A stretch of 64,000 nucleotides of DNA from Bradyrhizobium sp. 21. Its GTDB lineage: Bacteria; Pseudomonadota; Alphaproteobacteria; Rhizobiales; Xanthobacteraceae. Positions 17,601 through 25,750 of this stretch are shown in pieces. The notes below the pieces were generated by a model. It was not told the DNA's origin and ran no database searches. It was given only the letters and a program-made list of their open reading frames with translations. The position numbers and the translations under genes are program-made. The stretch is taken from contig NZ_JADPJG010000006.1 in the NCBI RefSeq assembly GCF_023073335.1, positions 330,413 through 394,412 of the forward strand. Direction: 5' to 3'. Positions within the stretch are counted from its first letter, which is position 1. Each line of letters starts with the position of its first letter.

Positions 17601-17616
17601 TACACAGACCTGTGTA
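17601..17616. promoter_or_regulatory. TetR-type operator between the MFS and tetR genes
   Basis: TACACAG-AC-CTGTGTA is a perfect inverted repeat with 7-bp arms. It lies nearly midway between the two divergent start codons (63 bp from each), the usual arrangement for a TetR repressor that controls itself and its neighbour. A TTGATT at 17590-17595 could be the -35 of the regulator gene. Confidence 0.8.
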
Positions 17617-17679
17617 CTTAGGCTATGGATATCAGGTGCTGTCAAGCCAAGAGACCTTCGAGAGGACGCTTTCCGCCGC

Positions 17680-18282
17680 ATGGCTCCCCCGCCCGCCCCA
17701 CAGACGATGAAAGAGCGGATCCTCGAGACCGCAGACAAGCTGTTCTATCTGCAAGGCATTCGCGCCATCGGCGTCGATACCATCGCGGCCGAGATCGGCA
17801 TCTCCAAGCGCACCCTCTACAACCACTTCCCTTCCAAGGACGCGCTGATCGCGGCGTATCTGGAGCGCCGCTTCGTAGCTCAGCGCCCCTCTGACAAGCC
17901 GCCCGCCGAGCAGATTCTTGCGACGTTCGATTCGCTGGAGCGGCGGTTTTCGGCGAAAGACTTTCGCGGCTGCCCGTTCGTCAATGCGGTCGCCGAGCTC
18001 GGGCCCACCGACCGCGCCGTGAAGAAGATCGCAATCGCCTTCAAGGAAAGCCGCCGCATCTGGTTTCGCGAGCGGTTGAACGAGCTTGGCGTTGCGGATG
18101 CAGAGGCGCTGGCAACGCAGCTCGTGCTCCTGGTCGACGGCTCGATCGCGCAGGACCTCGTGCGCGACGACCCCGCGATGGCACGCGCGGCGAAGGAAGC
18201 GGCGAAGGTGCTGTTGCGGAATGCGGGGGTGGATGTGGGGGACGGCGCGGTGGCGAAGGGACACAAGCCGCGGCCACAATAA
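17680..18282 (+). CDS. TetR/AcrR-family transcriptional regulator
   Basis: 200 residues. The N-terminal helix-turn-helix domain reads MKERILETADKLFYLQG..., GVDTIAAEIGISKRTLYNHFPSKDALIAAYLERR. The ligand domain includes FRGCPFVNAVAELG, typical of a TetR subgroup with a conserved Cys. It probably represses the divergent MFS gene through the palindrome at 17601. The start at 17680 is favoured over an ATG at 17707, which would also keep the whole DNA-binding domain. A 28-bp inverted repeat begins 6 bp after the stop. Confidence 0.88.
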   Translation: MAPPPAPQTMKERILETADKLFYLQGIRAIGVDTIAAEIGISKRTLYNHFPSKDALIAAYLERRFVAQRPSDKPPAEQILATFDSLERRFSAKDFRGCPFVNAVAELGPTDRAVKKIAIAFKESRRIWFRERLNELGVADAEALATQLVLLVDGSIAQDLVRDDPAMARAAKEAAKVLLRNAGVDVGDGAVAKGHKPRPQ

Positions 18283-18287
18283 ACAAC

Positions 18288-18425
18288 GTCGTCCCGGCGA
18301 AGGCCGGGACCCATACCGCGTGATCTATCGGCGAACGTCTGTGTTAGACTCGTGAGACGGCTTCACTGCCAGTCTTCGTCAAACAGCTCGCTGTGGCTAT
18401 GGGTCCCGGCCTTCGCCGGGACGAC
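18288..18425. repeat. Long perfect inverted repeat (28-bp arms) with 82-bp loop
   Basis: The left arm 18288-18315 (GTCGTCCCGGCGAAGGCCGG...) and the right arm 18398-18425 are perfect inverted copies over 28 bases. Each arm is itself partly self-complementary. It could act as a terminator for tetR but is far larger than needed; it has the form of a dispersed miniature element. The remaining gap up to 18627 shows nothing else. Confidence 0.8.
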
Positions 18426-18627
18426 AATTGAGTGTACTGCGACAGCATTCGCACCAGTTGCGCGACCATATCAAAATGCGCCTGTTTTGCCCGACGAGTC
18501 AAACGGCGTTGCTCTCCGCATCAGCCGCTTTTGCTGCCCGCGTAACCCATTGATTCCGCTAGCATCGGCTACTGTGCATGGGGTTGTTTTCGCGCTTTTT
18601 ATTTGCGCTGGCCCTGTGCAGGCACCC

Positions 18628-20001
18628 TCACGCCGCGTGCGACACCACGCGATTGCGGCCGTCGTGCTTGGCGCGGTACAGCGCGGTGTCGGCGCGCTTG
18701 AGGACGTCGCCGACCGGCTCGCCCTTCTGCTCCAGCGTGGTCAGGCCGATCGAGATCGTGACCTCGATGCGCTTGGTGCCCTTGTGAACGGAGAACGGCT
18801 CGCCCGCGATCGAGCGGCGCAGGCGCTCGGCGACCATGCCGGCGACGTGGAGATCGGTCTCCGGCATCACGATGACGAATTCCTCGCCGCCGTAGCGGCA
18901 GGCCAGATCAATGCCGCGGATCGACTTGCGCACCCGCACCGCGAACTCTCGCAGCACGTCGTCGCCGGCGTCGTGGCCGTAATTGTCGTTGATGGACTTG
19001 AAATAGTCGATATCCAAAATCATCAGCGCCAGTGGCTTGCCGCGGGTCGAAGCCTGCTCGGCCAGCGTCGCGAGATGGCTCTCCATGTAGCGGCGGTTGT
19101 GCAGCCCGGTGAGCGCGTCGGTGATCGCCATCTCGATCGAGTTCTGCACGTTGTCGCGCAGATGATCGGTGTAGCGGCGGCGGCGGATCTGGGTGCGGGC
19201 GCGCGCCAGCAGCTCGATCTTGTCGATGGGACGCAGCAGATAGTCGTTGACACCGATCTCGAGGCCGCGGAGCAGCCGCGTCGAGTTCTCGGGGTCCGCG
19301 ATCGCCAGGATCGGTACATGGCGCGTGCGCTCCAGCGAGCGCGCCTGGCTGCACAGCCTGAGCCCGTCGAAATTGTTGAGGTCGAGCGAGACGATCAGCA
19401 GGTCGTAATTGCCCTCGGCGGCATGGAACAGCGCTTCCGTCGGGTTCGGCTCGACGTCGATGGTGTGCTCGGCGGCCAGGATCGTCGCCAGCCGCTCATA
19501 GGAGGACTGGCGGTCGTCGACCAGGAGAATGCGGCCGCCCTTGCCGGTGTCGGCCACTGCACTGCGCTCGGGCGCCTGCATGCCGATCTCGAGTGAAGTG
19601 ATGGCGCGCATGCGCAGCTCATCGGTCATCATCTTCAGCCGGGTCAGCGAGCGCACGCGCGCGATCAGCACGACGTCGGAGACGGGTTTTGTGAGGAAAT
19701 CGTCGGCGCCGGCTTCCAGCCCGCGATTGCGGTCGGACGGGCTGTCGAGCGCGGTGACCATCACGACGGGAATGTGATGCGTGGCTGGATCGGTCTTGAG
19801 GCGGCGGCAGACCTCGAAACCGTCCATGTCCGGCATCATGACGTCGAGCAGGATGATGTCGCATTCGGCGCGGCTGGCCAGCGCCAGCGCCTCGGTGCCG
19901 TTCGAGGCGGTCATCACGTCGAAATATTCGGCGGACAGACGGGCTTCGAGCAGCTTGACGTTGGCAGGGACGTCATCGACGACCAGGATACGCGCAGACA
20001 C
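18628..20001 (-). CDS. pleD: PleD: two-receiver diguanylate cyclase response regulator
   Basis: 457 residues from a GTG start. A first receiver domain (phospho-acceptor Asp53 in LLDVMMPDMDG) is followed by a second, degenerate receiver (about 155-270) and a GGDEF domain with the active-site GGEEF at 371-375. The inhibitory I-site RGID (362-365) lies five residues before it. It makes cyclic di-GMP when phosphorylated, and in Caulobacter it drives the flagellated-to-stalked transition. divK ends 13 bp upstream on the same strand, so the two form an operon. Confidence 0.96.
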   Translation of the reverse strand: MSARILVVDDVPANVKLLEARLSAEYFDVMTASNGTEALALASRAECDIILLDVMMPDMDGFEVCRRLKTDPATHHIPVVMVTALDSPSDRNRGLEAGADDFLTKPVSDVVLIARVRSLTRLKMMTDELRMRAITSLEIGMQAPERSAVADTGKGGRILLVDDRQSSYERLATILAAEHTIDVEPNPTEALFHAAEGNYDLLIVSLDLNNFDGLRLCSQARSLERTRHVPILAIADPENSTRLLRGLEIGVNDYLLRPIDKIELLARARTQIRRRRYTDHLRDNVQNSIEMAITDALTGLHNRRYMESHLATLAEQASTRGKPLALMILDIDYFKSINDNYGHDAGDDVLREFAVRVRKSIRGIDLACRYGGEEFVIVMPETDLHVAGMVAERLRRSIAGEPFSVHKGTKRIEVTISIGLTTLEQKGEPVGDVLKRADTALYRAKHDGRNRVVSHAA

Positions 20002-20014
20002 TGAAATACACTCC

Positions 20015-20380
20015 CTACCCGATGAAACGCCGGACGGTCTCGATGAATTTGCCGACCGAGATCGGCTTGGACAAATAAGCCTCGCAGCCGCCCTCGCGGA
20101 TGCGCTCTTCGTCGCCCTTCATCGCGAACGCCGTAACGGCGACGACGGGAATGGAACGCAGTTCCGGATCGTCCTTGATCCAGCGCGTCACCTCGAGGCC
20201 CGAGACCTGCGGCAGTTGGATATCCATCAGCACGAGGTCGGGCCGCATCTTGCGCACGAGGTCGAGCGCCTCGTAGCCGTTGCTGGTGCCCGAGGTCTGG
20301 TAGCCGTGCGCCTCCAACAGGTCGCGGAAGAGCTTCATGTTGAGCTCGTTGTCTTCCACGATCAGGACGGTCTTAGCCAT
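20015..20380 (-). CDS. divK: DivK single-domain response regulator
   Basis: 121 residues, a lone receiver domain [20 protein letters not shown] with phospho-acceptor Asp53 in [16 protein letters not shown], and the conserved Lys in AYLSKPI. In alphaproteobacteria DivK relays signals between DivJ/PleC and the CtrA pathway. The start is preceded by GGAGGGCGGG. It is first in the divK-pleD operon. The 278-bp upstream gap contains GTTAA half-sites (near 20490 and 20634), as for CtrA control, but no clear full CtrA box. Confidence 0.95.
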   Translation of the reverse strand: MAKTVLIVEDNELNMKLFRDLLEAHGYQTSGTSNGYEALDLVRKMRPDLVLMDIQLPQVSGLEVTRWIKDDPELRSIPVVAVTAFAMKGDEERIREGGCEAYLSKPISVGKFIETVRRFIG

Positions 20381-20550
20381 CCCGCCCTCCTGATTGGTCC
20401 GCAGACCGATACATGTGCCGCCTCAGGCGCCGCTTTCCGGCGCTTCGAAAACTGGATTCAAACTAGCCTCAGATTCGCTTGAGTTTCGTTAAACCCAAGG
20501 GCCGACTTTCTGCGATGTGGTTTCCGATTGCTTGTCGGGGGTCGCAAGAC

Positions 20551-20588
20551 TCCGGTTGGAAGATTCCGGTTGGAAAGTTGGAAAGACT
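20551..20588. repeat. 14-bp tandem direct repeat upstream of the DUF3572 gene
   Basis: TCCGGTTGGAAGAT is followed directly by TCCGGTTGGAAAGT and a partial third unit (TGGAAAGAC). It lies in the divergent gap between divK and the DUF3572-dinB run. Confidence 0.5.
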
Positions 20589-20658
20589 TGGGCACGAGAC
20601 TCGGGCATGATGATTCCAAAGTAGACACTGAAAGTTAACGGAAAGGCAAACCGGACCC

Positions 20659-20970
20659 TTGAAAAAGCCTGTTCACAACCCCCGAGAAGTCGCTGAAATC
20701 GTTGCGATTCAGGCGCTGTCTTTCGTTGCCGGCGATCCCGAGCGGCTCGGCCTGTTCCTGGCCGAGACAGGGGTCGGCCCGGAGACCCTGCGCAATGCCG
20801 CCTCGGACCCTCATTTCCTCCTCAGCGTGCTCGATTTCGTGCTGCGCGATGACGCGACCGTGAAGGCCTTTGGCAGCGCATCGGAACTGCATCCGACCAA
20901 TATTGCCGCGGCGCGGCAGGTGCTGGGCGAGGCGCTCGGCGACCGGACCTGGGAGCGCGACGTGCCGTGA
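20659..20970 (+). CDS. DUF3572 family protein
   Basis: 103 residues from a TTG start: MKKPVHNPREVAEIVAIQALSF, the opening typical of alphaproteobacterial DUF3572 proteins, which are small, helical and of unknown role. The final GTGA overlaps the GTG start of dinB, so the two are translationally coupled. This links the protein to DNA polymerase IV expression. Confidence 0.88.
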   Translation: MKKPVHNPREVAEIVAIQALSFVAGDPERLGLFLAETGVGPETLRNAASDPHFLLSVLDFVLRDDATVKAFGSASELHPTNIAAARQVLGEALGDRTWERDVP

Positions 20971-22271
20971 GCGCTCCCGATCCGGCCGGACCCCGCTGCT
21001 TCTGCCGGGATTGTCTGGCCGATCTGGACATGAGCCTTCAGAACTCGGGTGTGCGGCGCTGCTCTGCCTGCGGTTCCCCCCGCCTCATCCGCCACCGCGC
21101 GCTGTCGCGCCTGACCCTCGCCCATATCGACTGCGACGCCTTCTACGCGACGGTCGAGAAGCGCGACAACCCTGACATCGCGGACAAGCCCGTCATCATC
21201 GGCGGGGGAAAGCGCGGCGTGGTGTCGGCCGCCTGCTACATCGCGCGCACCTATGGCGTCCGCTCGGCGATGCCGATGTACAAGGCACTGGAAGCCTGCC
21301 CGCATGCGACGGTGATCGGGCCGGACATGGCCAAGTACGTCCGGGTCGGACGCGAGGTCCGTCAAGCCATGCAGGCGTTGACGCCGTTGGTCGAGCCGCT
21401 CTCGATCGACGAGGCCTTTCTCGATCTCTCCGGCACCGAAAGGGTGCACGGCATGATCCCGGCCAAGGTGCTGGCGCGGTTTGCCCGCGACATCGAGCGC
21501 GACATCGGCATCAGCGTCTCGGTCGGCCTCTCCTGCAACAAGTTTCTCGCCAAGATCGCCTCCGACCTCGACAAGCCGCGCGGCTTTGCCGCGCTCGACC
21601 AGGAGGAGGCGCGCGCGATGCTGGCGGACAAGCCGGTCGGATTCATCTTCGGCGTCGGACCCGCGACACAGGAACGGCTGGTACAACGCGGCTTCCGCCT
21701 CATCGCCGATCTGCAAAAGGCCGACGAGATCGAGATGATGCGGCAGTTTCCGAGCGACGGCCGCAGGCTGTGGCGGCTCGCCCGCGGCATCGACGACCGC
21801 CGCGTCGAGCCTGATCGGGGCGCCAAGACGATTTCGAGCGAGACCACGTTCGAGACCGACATCCGGGATTTCGCGACGCTGGAGAAGATTTTGTGGCGGC
21901 TGTGCGAGAAGACATCGTCACGGCTGAAGAGCAGCGAACTGGCCGGCTCGACCGTCACGCTAAAACTGAAGACTTCCGATTTCCGCCAGCGCACCCGCTC
22001 GCAGTCGATCGCGGTCCCGACACAGCTCGCCGCAAAGATCTTCGCGATCTGCCGCGAGATGCTGGCCAAGGAGATCGACGGCACCGCCTTCCGCCTGATG
22101 GGCGCCGGCGTCAGCGCGCTGCGCGAAGGCTCAGTCGCCGACGACACCGACATGCTCGACCGCCGCGCTGCGCATGCCGAGCGCGCGGTGGACAGTCTGC
22201 GCAAGAAATTTGGTAGCGCCGCCGTGATCCGCGGCATCGCGTATGACGGGCCGGAAAAGGCGCAGGAGTGA
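20967..22271 (+). CDS. dinB: DNA polymerase IV (Y-family) with N-terminal zinc-ribbon-like extension
   Basis: 434 residues from a GTG start. The first 50 residues hold paired cysteines (Cys13-x2-Cys16 and Cys32-x2-Cys35), a zinc-ribbon-like module ahead of the polymerase. The Y-family core starts LAHIDCDAFYATVEKRD (metal ligand Asp55), has SIDEAFLDLSG for the other carboxylates, and ends with the little-finger domain. It performs error-prone bypass of lesions. It overlaps the DUF3572 gene by 4 bp and the ACT gene by one base, forming a tight operon. No LexA box was recognised upstream. Confidence 0.94.
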   Translation: MSAPDPAGPRCFCRDCLADLDMSLQNSGVRRCSACGSPRLIRHRALSRLTLAHIDCDAFYATVEKRDNPDIADKPVIIGGGKRGVVSAACYIARTYGVRSAMPMYKALEACPHATVIGPDMAKYVRVGREVRQAMQALTPLVEPLSIDEAFLDLSGTERVHGMIPAKVLARFARDIERDIGISVSVGLSCNKFLAKIASDLDKPRGFAALDQEEARAMLADKPVGFIFGVGPATQERLVQRGFRLIADLQKADEIEMMRQFPSDGRRLWRLARGIDDRRVEPDRGAKTISSETTFETDIRDFATLEKILWRLCEKTSSRLKSSELAGSTVTLKLKTSDFRQRTRSQSIAVPTQLAAKIFAICREMLAKEIDGTAFRLMGAGVSALREGSVADDTDMLDRRAAHAERAVDSLRKKFGSAAVIRGIAYDGPEKAQE

Positions 22272-22681
22272 TGACAGCCGAACGCGATCTCACCGCGTTG
22301 CTGAGACACATGAAGCCGGAGCTGCGGCCAGGCATCTTCGTGTTCTGCACGACCCCGCCAAACGAAAGCCTTCCAGCGGCGATCAATCCGCTACTGACAT
22401 TCCGCGAGCGGGAAGGCACCACGCTCGTGATCTTGCGCGAAGAGGCCGAAGCGGCAGGACTGCGCTATGCATTCGCCTCGCGCCTGATCACCTTGACTGT
22501 TCATTCCTCGCTGGAGGCCGTGGGGTTCTTAGCCGCAATCACTGCGGGCCTGGCCGAAGCCGGTATCAGCGTGAACGCCGTGTCGGCCTTCCACCACGAT
22601 CATCTCTTCGTCCCGGCTGACCGAGCCGATGAGGCACTGGCTGCTTTGCGTGAGATGTCCGCGGCAAAGCAGGATGGGTAG
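22271..22681 (+). CDS. ACT-domain protein (DUF2241-like)
   Basis: 136 residues. It begins MTAERDLTALLRHMKPELRPG and has the features of the short ACT-like family that binds amino acids: YAFASRLITLTVHSSLEAVGFLAAITAGLAEAGISVNAVSAFHHDHLFVP. The ligand and partner are unknown. The start ATG overlaps the dinB stop by one base. A GTG one codon earlier is possible. Confidence 0.85.
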   Translation: MTAERDLTALLRHMKPELRPGIFVFCTTPPNESLPAAINPLLTFREREGTTLVILREEAEAAGLRYAFASRLITLTVHSSLEAVGFLAAITAGLAEAGISVNAVSAFHHDHLFVPADRADEALAALREMSAAKQDG

Positions 22682-22715
22682 AGCGAAGCGAAACCCATCC
22701 TTCGCCACTACGGCA

Positions 22716-23117
22716 TCAATCCGCCACCGCGATCGCCTCGATCTCGATCATCCATTCCGGCGCGGCGAGCGCGGAGACGCCGACGAGGGTAGAGGCAGGC
22801 GGCTCCATGCCTTCGAAGAAGGCGGAACGGGCCTTGCCGATGATCGGGCGCAGCTCCGGCTTGTAGTTCACGACGAAGGTCGTGATCTTCACGATGTTGG
22901 AATAGCTGGCGCCGGCCGCCTTCAACGCGTGGCCGAGATTCTGCATCACCTGCGTGGTCTGCGCGGCGATATCGCCCTCGCCGACGATCCGCCCCTCCTC
23001 ATCCACCGATACCTGGCCAGAGATGTAGATGGTGCGTGCGCCCGTGGCGGTGACGACGTGGGAATAGGCGGGATTGTGATGCAGGCCGCTGGGGCGGAGA
23101 TGATCGAGCTTGGGCAT
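22716..23117 (-). CDS. RidA-family protein lacking the catalytic Arg
   Basis: 133 residues of the YjgF/YER057c/UK114 fold: TIYISGQVSVDEEG, AQTTQVMQNLGHALKAAGASYSNIVKITTFV, and MIEIEAIAVAD at the end. In true RidA the motif PARxxV supplies an Arg that binds the carboxylate of 2-aminoacrylate; here the matching place reads PASTLV (Ser109). Deamination of aminoacrylate is therefore unlikely, and another ligand or role is expected. It is convergent with the ACT gene. Confidence 0.85.
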   Translation of the reverse strand: MPKLDHLRPSGLHHNPAYSHVVTATGARTIYISGQVSVDEEGRIVGEGDIAAQTTQVMQNLGHALKAAGASYSNIVKITTFVVNYKPELRPIIGKARSAFFEGMEPPASTLVGVSALAAPEWMIEIEAIAVAD

Positions 23118-23181
23118 GACTGGCTCCCCGGAGTTTGTGGTTGGCAGGGAGCGTAGCCGCAGAGCGGGCTGAGAGCTAGTC

Positions 23182-23302
23182 CGTCATTGCGAGGAGCTCT
23201 TGCGACGAAGCAATCCAGAATCTTTCCGCTGAGGGGTTCTGGATTGCTTCGCGGAGCCTGTCATCGGGCCGCGTCGCGCGGACCCCGTGGCTCGCAACGA
23301 CG
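23182..23302. repeat. Palindromic repeat, copy B (longer variant)
   Basis: It begins CGTCATTGCGAGGAGCTCTT and carries GAAGCAATCCAGAATC paired with GGTTCTGGATTGCTTC like copies A and C. The right end holds an extra 30 or so bases before the closing GGCTCGCAACGACG. Confidence 0.75.
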
Positions 23303-23320
23303 AGGAGAGAACGCGGCCCC

Positions 23321-24166
23321 TCAATTGCAGGGCTTGCTGTCCTTCGCGTCGAACTTGCCCATCGCGCCGGAAATCACAAAATCGTTGTAATCCAGCACGA
23401 GCTGGCGCGAGACGCCGTTTTCGTAGAGCTCGAAGGCCATCGCATAGACCGGCGTCTGCTCGCCTTCCTTCTGCTGGGCGTCGTGGTCGAAATAGCTGAC
23501 GGTCACGGGCCAGCGCTTGAGCGATTTCATGTGCTCGTCCGACGTCGATGCATCAGGCGCGGCAGTGCGGTCGGCGGCGATCGGCTGGCCGATCACGGTC
23601 AGCGTGTTGTAGACCTTCTGGCCGTCGTCGGAGCCGTCATACACCGAGAGCTCGAGCAGCGACTTGCCGTCCTTGGCGGCGGCGATGATGCGCTGGATCT
23701 GCTCGGTCGGAAACACGATCTTGCCGTCGAGGGTGAAATTCTTCGGCGCCGGCAGCTTCAGCTTGACGTTGATGTGGTCGCCGTCGCGCTCGGCCGAACC
23801 GTCGACCCGGCCGGCATCGGCTTCGTTCATGCGCGTCTCGATCTTGAAGCGGTAGCTTTTTCCCGCGGCGTCCTCCCAGGAGTTGGAGCGGAGGTCGCTG
23901 AGCGTGACCTTGCCCTCGCCGCTGTCGAGCTCGGAGACCTGGCGGAATTCGGAGGTGTAGCCCTCGCACGAACTTCCGGTGAAATTGTATAGGATGCGGC
24001 CGCGCGCGCTGTTGACCGAGTTCGAGCGGGATTTGACCAGGCTCAAATCATAGAGCGCCTGATGCGCGAGGAATGGACCGTTGGCGGCCTGCGCGACGGC
24101 TCCGGGGCCAAAAGCAGCGGCCGCGAGCGCCGTCACACCGAGTGAAGTCCGGAAAAGGTGCAGCAT
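23321..24166 (-). CDS. eipB: EipB family (DUF1849) periplasmic cell-envelope integrity protein
   Basis: 281 residues with a signal peptide (MLHLFRTSLGVTALAA...AQAA, about 28 residues). The mature part matches the DUF1849 pattern: AHQALYDLSLVKSRS, YNFTGSSCEGYTSEFRQV with one Cys, and KDSKPCN at the end with the second Cys. In Brucella, EipB is a periplasmic beta-spiral protein needed for envelope integrity, and its paired cysteines form a disulfide. The start was chosen at MLHLF because it gives the clean signal peptide. Confidence 0.9.
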   Translation of the reverse strand: MLHLFRTSLGVTALAAAAFGPGAVAQAANGPFLAHQALYDLSLVKSRSNSVNSARGRILYNFTGSSCEGYTSEFRQVSELDSGEGKVTLSDLRSNSWEDAAGKSYRFKIETRMNEADAGRVDGSAERDGDHINVKLKLPAPKNFTLDGKIVFPTEQIQRIIAAAKDGKSLLELSVYDGSDDGQKVYNTLTVIGQPIAADRTAAPDASTSDEHMKSLKRWPVTVSYFDHDAQQKEGEQTPVYAMAFELYENGVSRQLVLDYNDFVISGAMGKFDAKDSKPCN

Positions 24167-24402
24167 GTCTGTTCCCTGGGGAAAGCGCAGATTCGACAGT
24201 TTAGTGACCGTTCCATTGCGTCGCAACTGAGGCCGTTTCACGTAATGTTGCGGCCCCCGCCTTGAACCTCCTGCCCTGCCTCAACAAATGCAGCCCCCTC
24301 CGGTTGCTTGCATGTGGCGGCACGATGGGCGAAACAGGGCGCGCCCCGGCAGCCGACGGACGTGCCGGGGCGGATGAATTTTCCTGGACATTGAGGTCGA
24401 AC

Positions 24403-24870
24403 ATGGCGGGCACGGTCGAGCAGAAACTGGCGGAACAGGGCATCAAGCTGCACGAGGCTCCCACCCCCGTGGCCAATTACGTGCCCTTCGTGCGCACCGG
24501 CAATTTGCTGTTCGTCTCCGGCCAGGTCTGCTTCGCCCCCGACGGCAAGCTGATCGCCAAGGGCAAGCTTGGCGCCGGCGTCTCCATAGAGGAAGGCGTT
24601 GCGGCTGCGCGCGGCTGCGCGGTCAATTTGCTGGCCCAGGTAAAGGCGGCGCTCGGCGACCTCGACAAAGTCGTGCGCGTGGTGCGTCTCGGCGGCTTCA
24701 TCAACTCGGCCCCGGACTTCCTGGACGGGCCAAAGGTGCTCAACGGCGCCTCGGACCTGATGGTCGCCGCCTTCGGCGACAAGGGCCGCCACGCCCGCAC
24801 CACCGTCGGCGTCGCCTCGCTGCCCGCGGATGCTGCGGTCGAGGTCGAAGGCGTGTTCGAGGTCGCCTGA
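24403..24870 (+). CDS. RidA-family protein with conserved Arg
   Basis: 155 residues. This longer RidA subgroup shows LLFVSGQVCFAPDGKL, GCAVNLLAQVKAALGDLDKVVRVVRLGGF, and HARTTVGVASLPADAAVEVEGVFEVA. Arg132 occupies the carboxylate-binding place that is missing in the other RidA-like gene 1.3 kb away, so an enamine/imine deaminase activity is possible. The GDPD gene starts 16 bp after its stop, so the two are probably co-transcribed. The in-frame extension upstream to 24262 has no similarity and was not used. Confidence 0.9.
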   Translation: MAGTVEQKLAEQGIKLHEAPTPVANYVPFVRTGNLLFVSGQVCFAPDGKLIAKGKLGAGVSIEEGVAAARGCAVNLLAQVKAALGDLDKVVRVVRLGGFINSAPDFLDGPKVLNGASDLMVAAFGDKGRHARTTVGVASLPADAAVEVEGVFEVA

Positions 24871-24886
24871 GGCGGAGCTGACGGCG

Positions 24887-25633
24887 TTGCGCGCCCCTGA
24901 TTGGCTGACAGCCCGGCCGGTTGCCCATCGCGGTCTGCATGACATCTCCCGTGGTATCGTGGAGAACATGCCGGGCGCGGTGCAGGCTGCGATCGCGGGC
25001 AATTTCTCGATCGAGGTCGATATCCAGCTCTCCGCCGACGGCGAGGCCATGGTGCATCACGACCATGCACTCGGCCGCCTCACCGAGGCCACCGGCGAAC
25101 TGGTCGAGAAGACCGCAGCCGAACTGAGGGGCCTCAAGTTCAAGGAAACGGCCGAGCGGATGATGTCGCTGTCCGACCTCTGCACCATGGTCGCCGGCCG
25201 CGTGCCGCTGGTGATCGAGGTCAAGAGCCATTTTGACGGCGACCGAAAGCTGGTCACGCGGATGGCCGAGGTACTGGCATCCTATGACGGGCCCGCCGTC
25301 GGCATGTCCTTCGATCCCGACCAGGTGCTTGCGCTACGCGAGCTGTTGCCCTCCCGCCCGCGCGGCATCGTCGCCCAGCGCAGCTATGAGGACGAGTATT
25401 GGGCCTACCTGACTCAAGAGCAGCGCGACAGCATGCTGTACCTGCGTCACGGCTTCCAGACCCAGCCCCACTTCGTCGCCTTCAAGGTCGACCACCTCCC
25501 GGCCCCCGCCCCCTGGATCGCCCGCAACGTCTTCGGCTGCGCCCTGCTCGGCTGGACCGTCCGCACACCCGAGCAGCGGACGCGGGTCGGGCAATATGCG
25601 GATCAGATGATTTTTGAGGGGTTTGTGCCGTAG
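24887..25633 (+). CDS. Glycerophosphodiester phosphodiesterase
   Basis: 248 residues from a TTG (reads MRAPDWLTARPVAHRGLHD) preceded by GGCGGAG. The GDPD TIM-barrel motifs are HRG with the catalytic His, SIEVDIQLSADGEAMVHHDH containing the Glu-x-Asp metal ligands and the second His, and VIEVKSH. It hydrolyses deacylated phospholipids to glycerol-3-phosphate and an alcohol. No signal peptide is seen, so it is cytoplasmic. It is probably co-transcribed with the RidA-like gene before it and the GNAT-type gene after it. Confidence 0.92.
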   Translation: MRAPDWLTARPVAHRGLHDISRGIVENMPGAVQAAIAGNFSIEVDIQLSADGEAMVHHDHALGRLTEATGELVEKTAAELRGLKFKETAERMMSLSDLCTMVAGRVPLVIEVKSHFDGDRKLVTRMAEVLASYDGPAVGMSFDPDQVLALRELLPSRPRGIVAQRSYEDEYWAYLTQEQRDSMLYLRHGFQTQPHFVAFKVDHLPAPAPWIARNVFGCALLGWTVRTPEQRTRVGQYADQMIFEGFVP

Positions 25634-25640
25634 GCGCTAT

Positions 25641-25666
25641 GTCGTGCTGGCGAAAGCCAGGACGAC
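25641..25666. repeat. Short palindrome related to the 18288 inverted repeat
   Basis: GTCGTGCTGG-CGAAAG-CCAGGACGAC is an imperfect hairpin whose GTCGT...GGACGAC ends resemble single arms of the large inverted repeat at 18288-18425. It lies between the GDPD and FemAB-like genes. Confidence 0.45.
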
Positions 25667-25750
25667 TCGCGGATAGGCGCTGTGCGTGCATTTGCAGAGG
25701 TGAGTTCCGCCCTCTTGAAGTCGCTGCCGCAATGCACGATCTTGGGCACG

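Noticed and set aside
16813..17679. In-frame extension of the TetR gene across the divergent MFS gene
   Set aside because: It runs antisense through the MFS coding region and the operator; the TetR helix-turn-helix gives the proper start near 17680.
20381..20658. CtrA binding box in the divK upstream gap
   Set aside because: Only isolated GTTAA half-sites were seen, not the full TTAA-N7-TTAA pattern.
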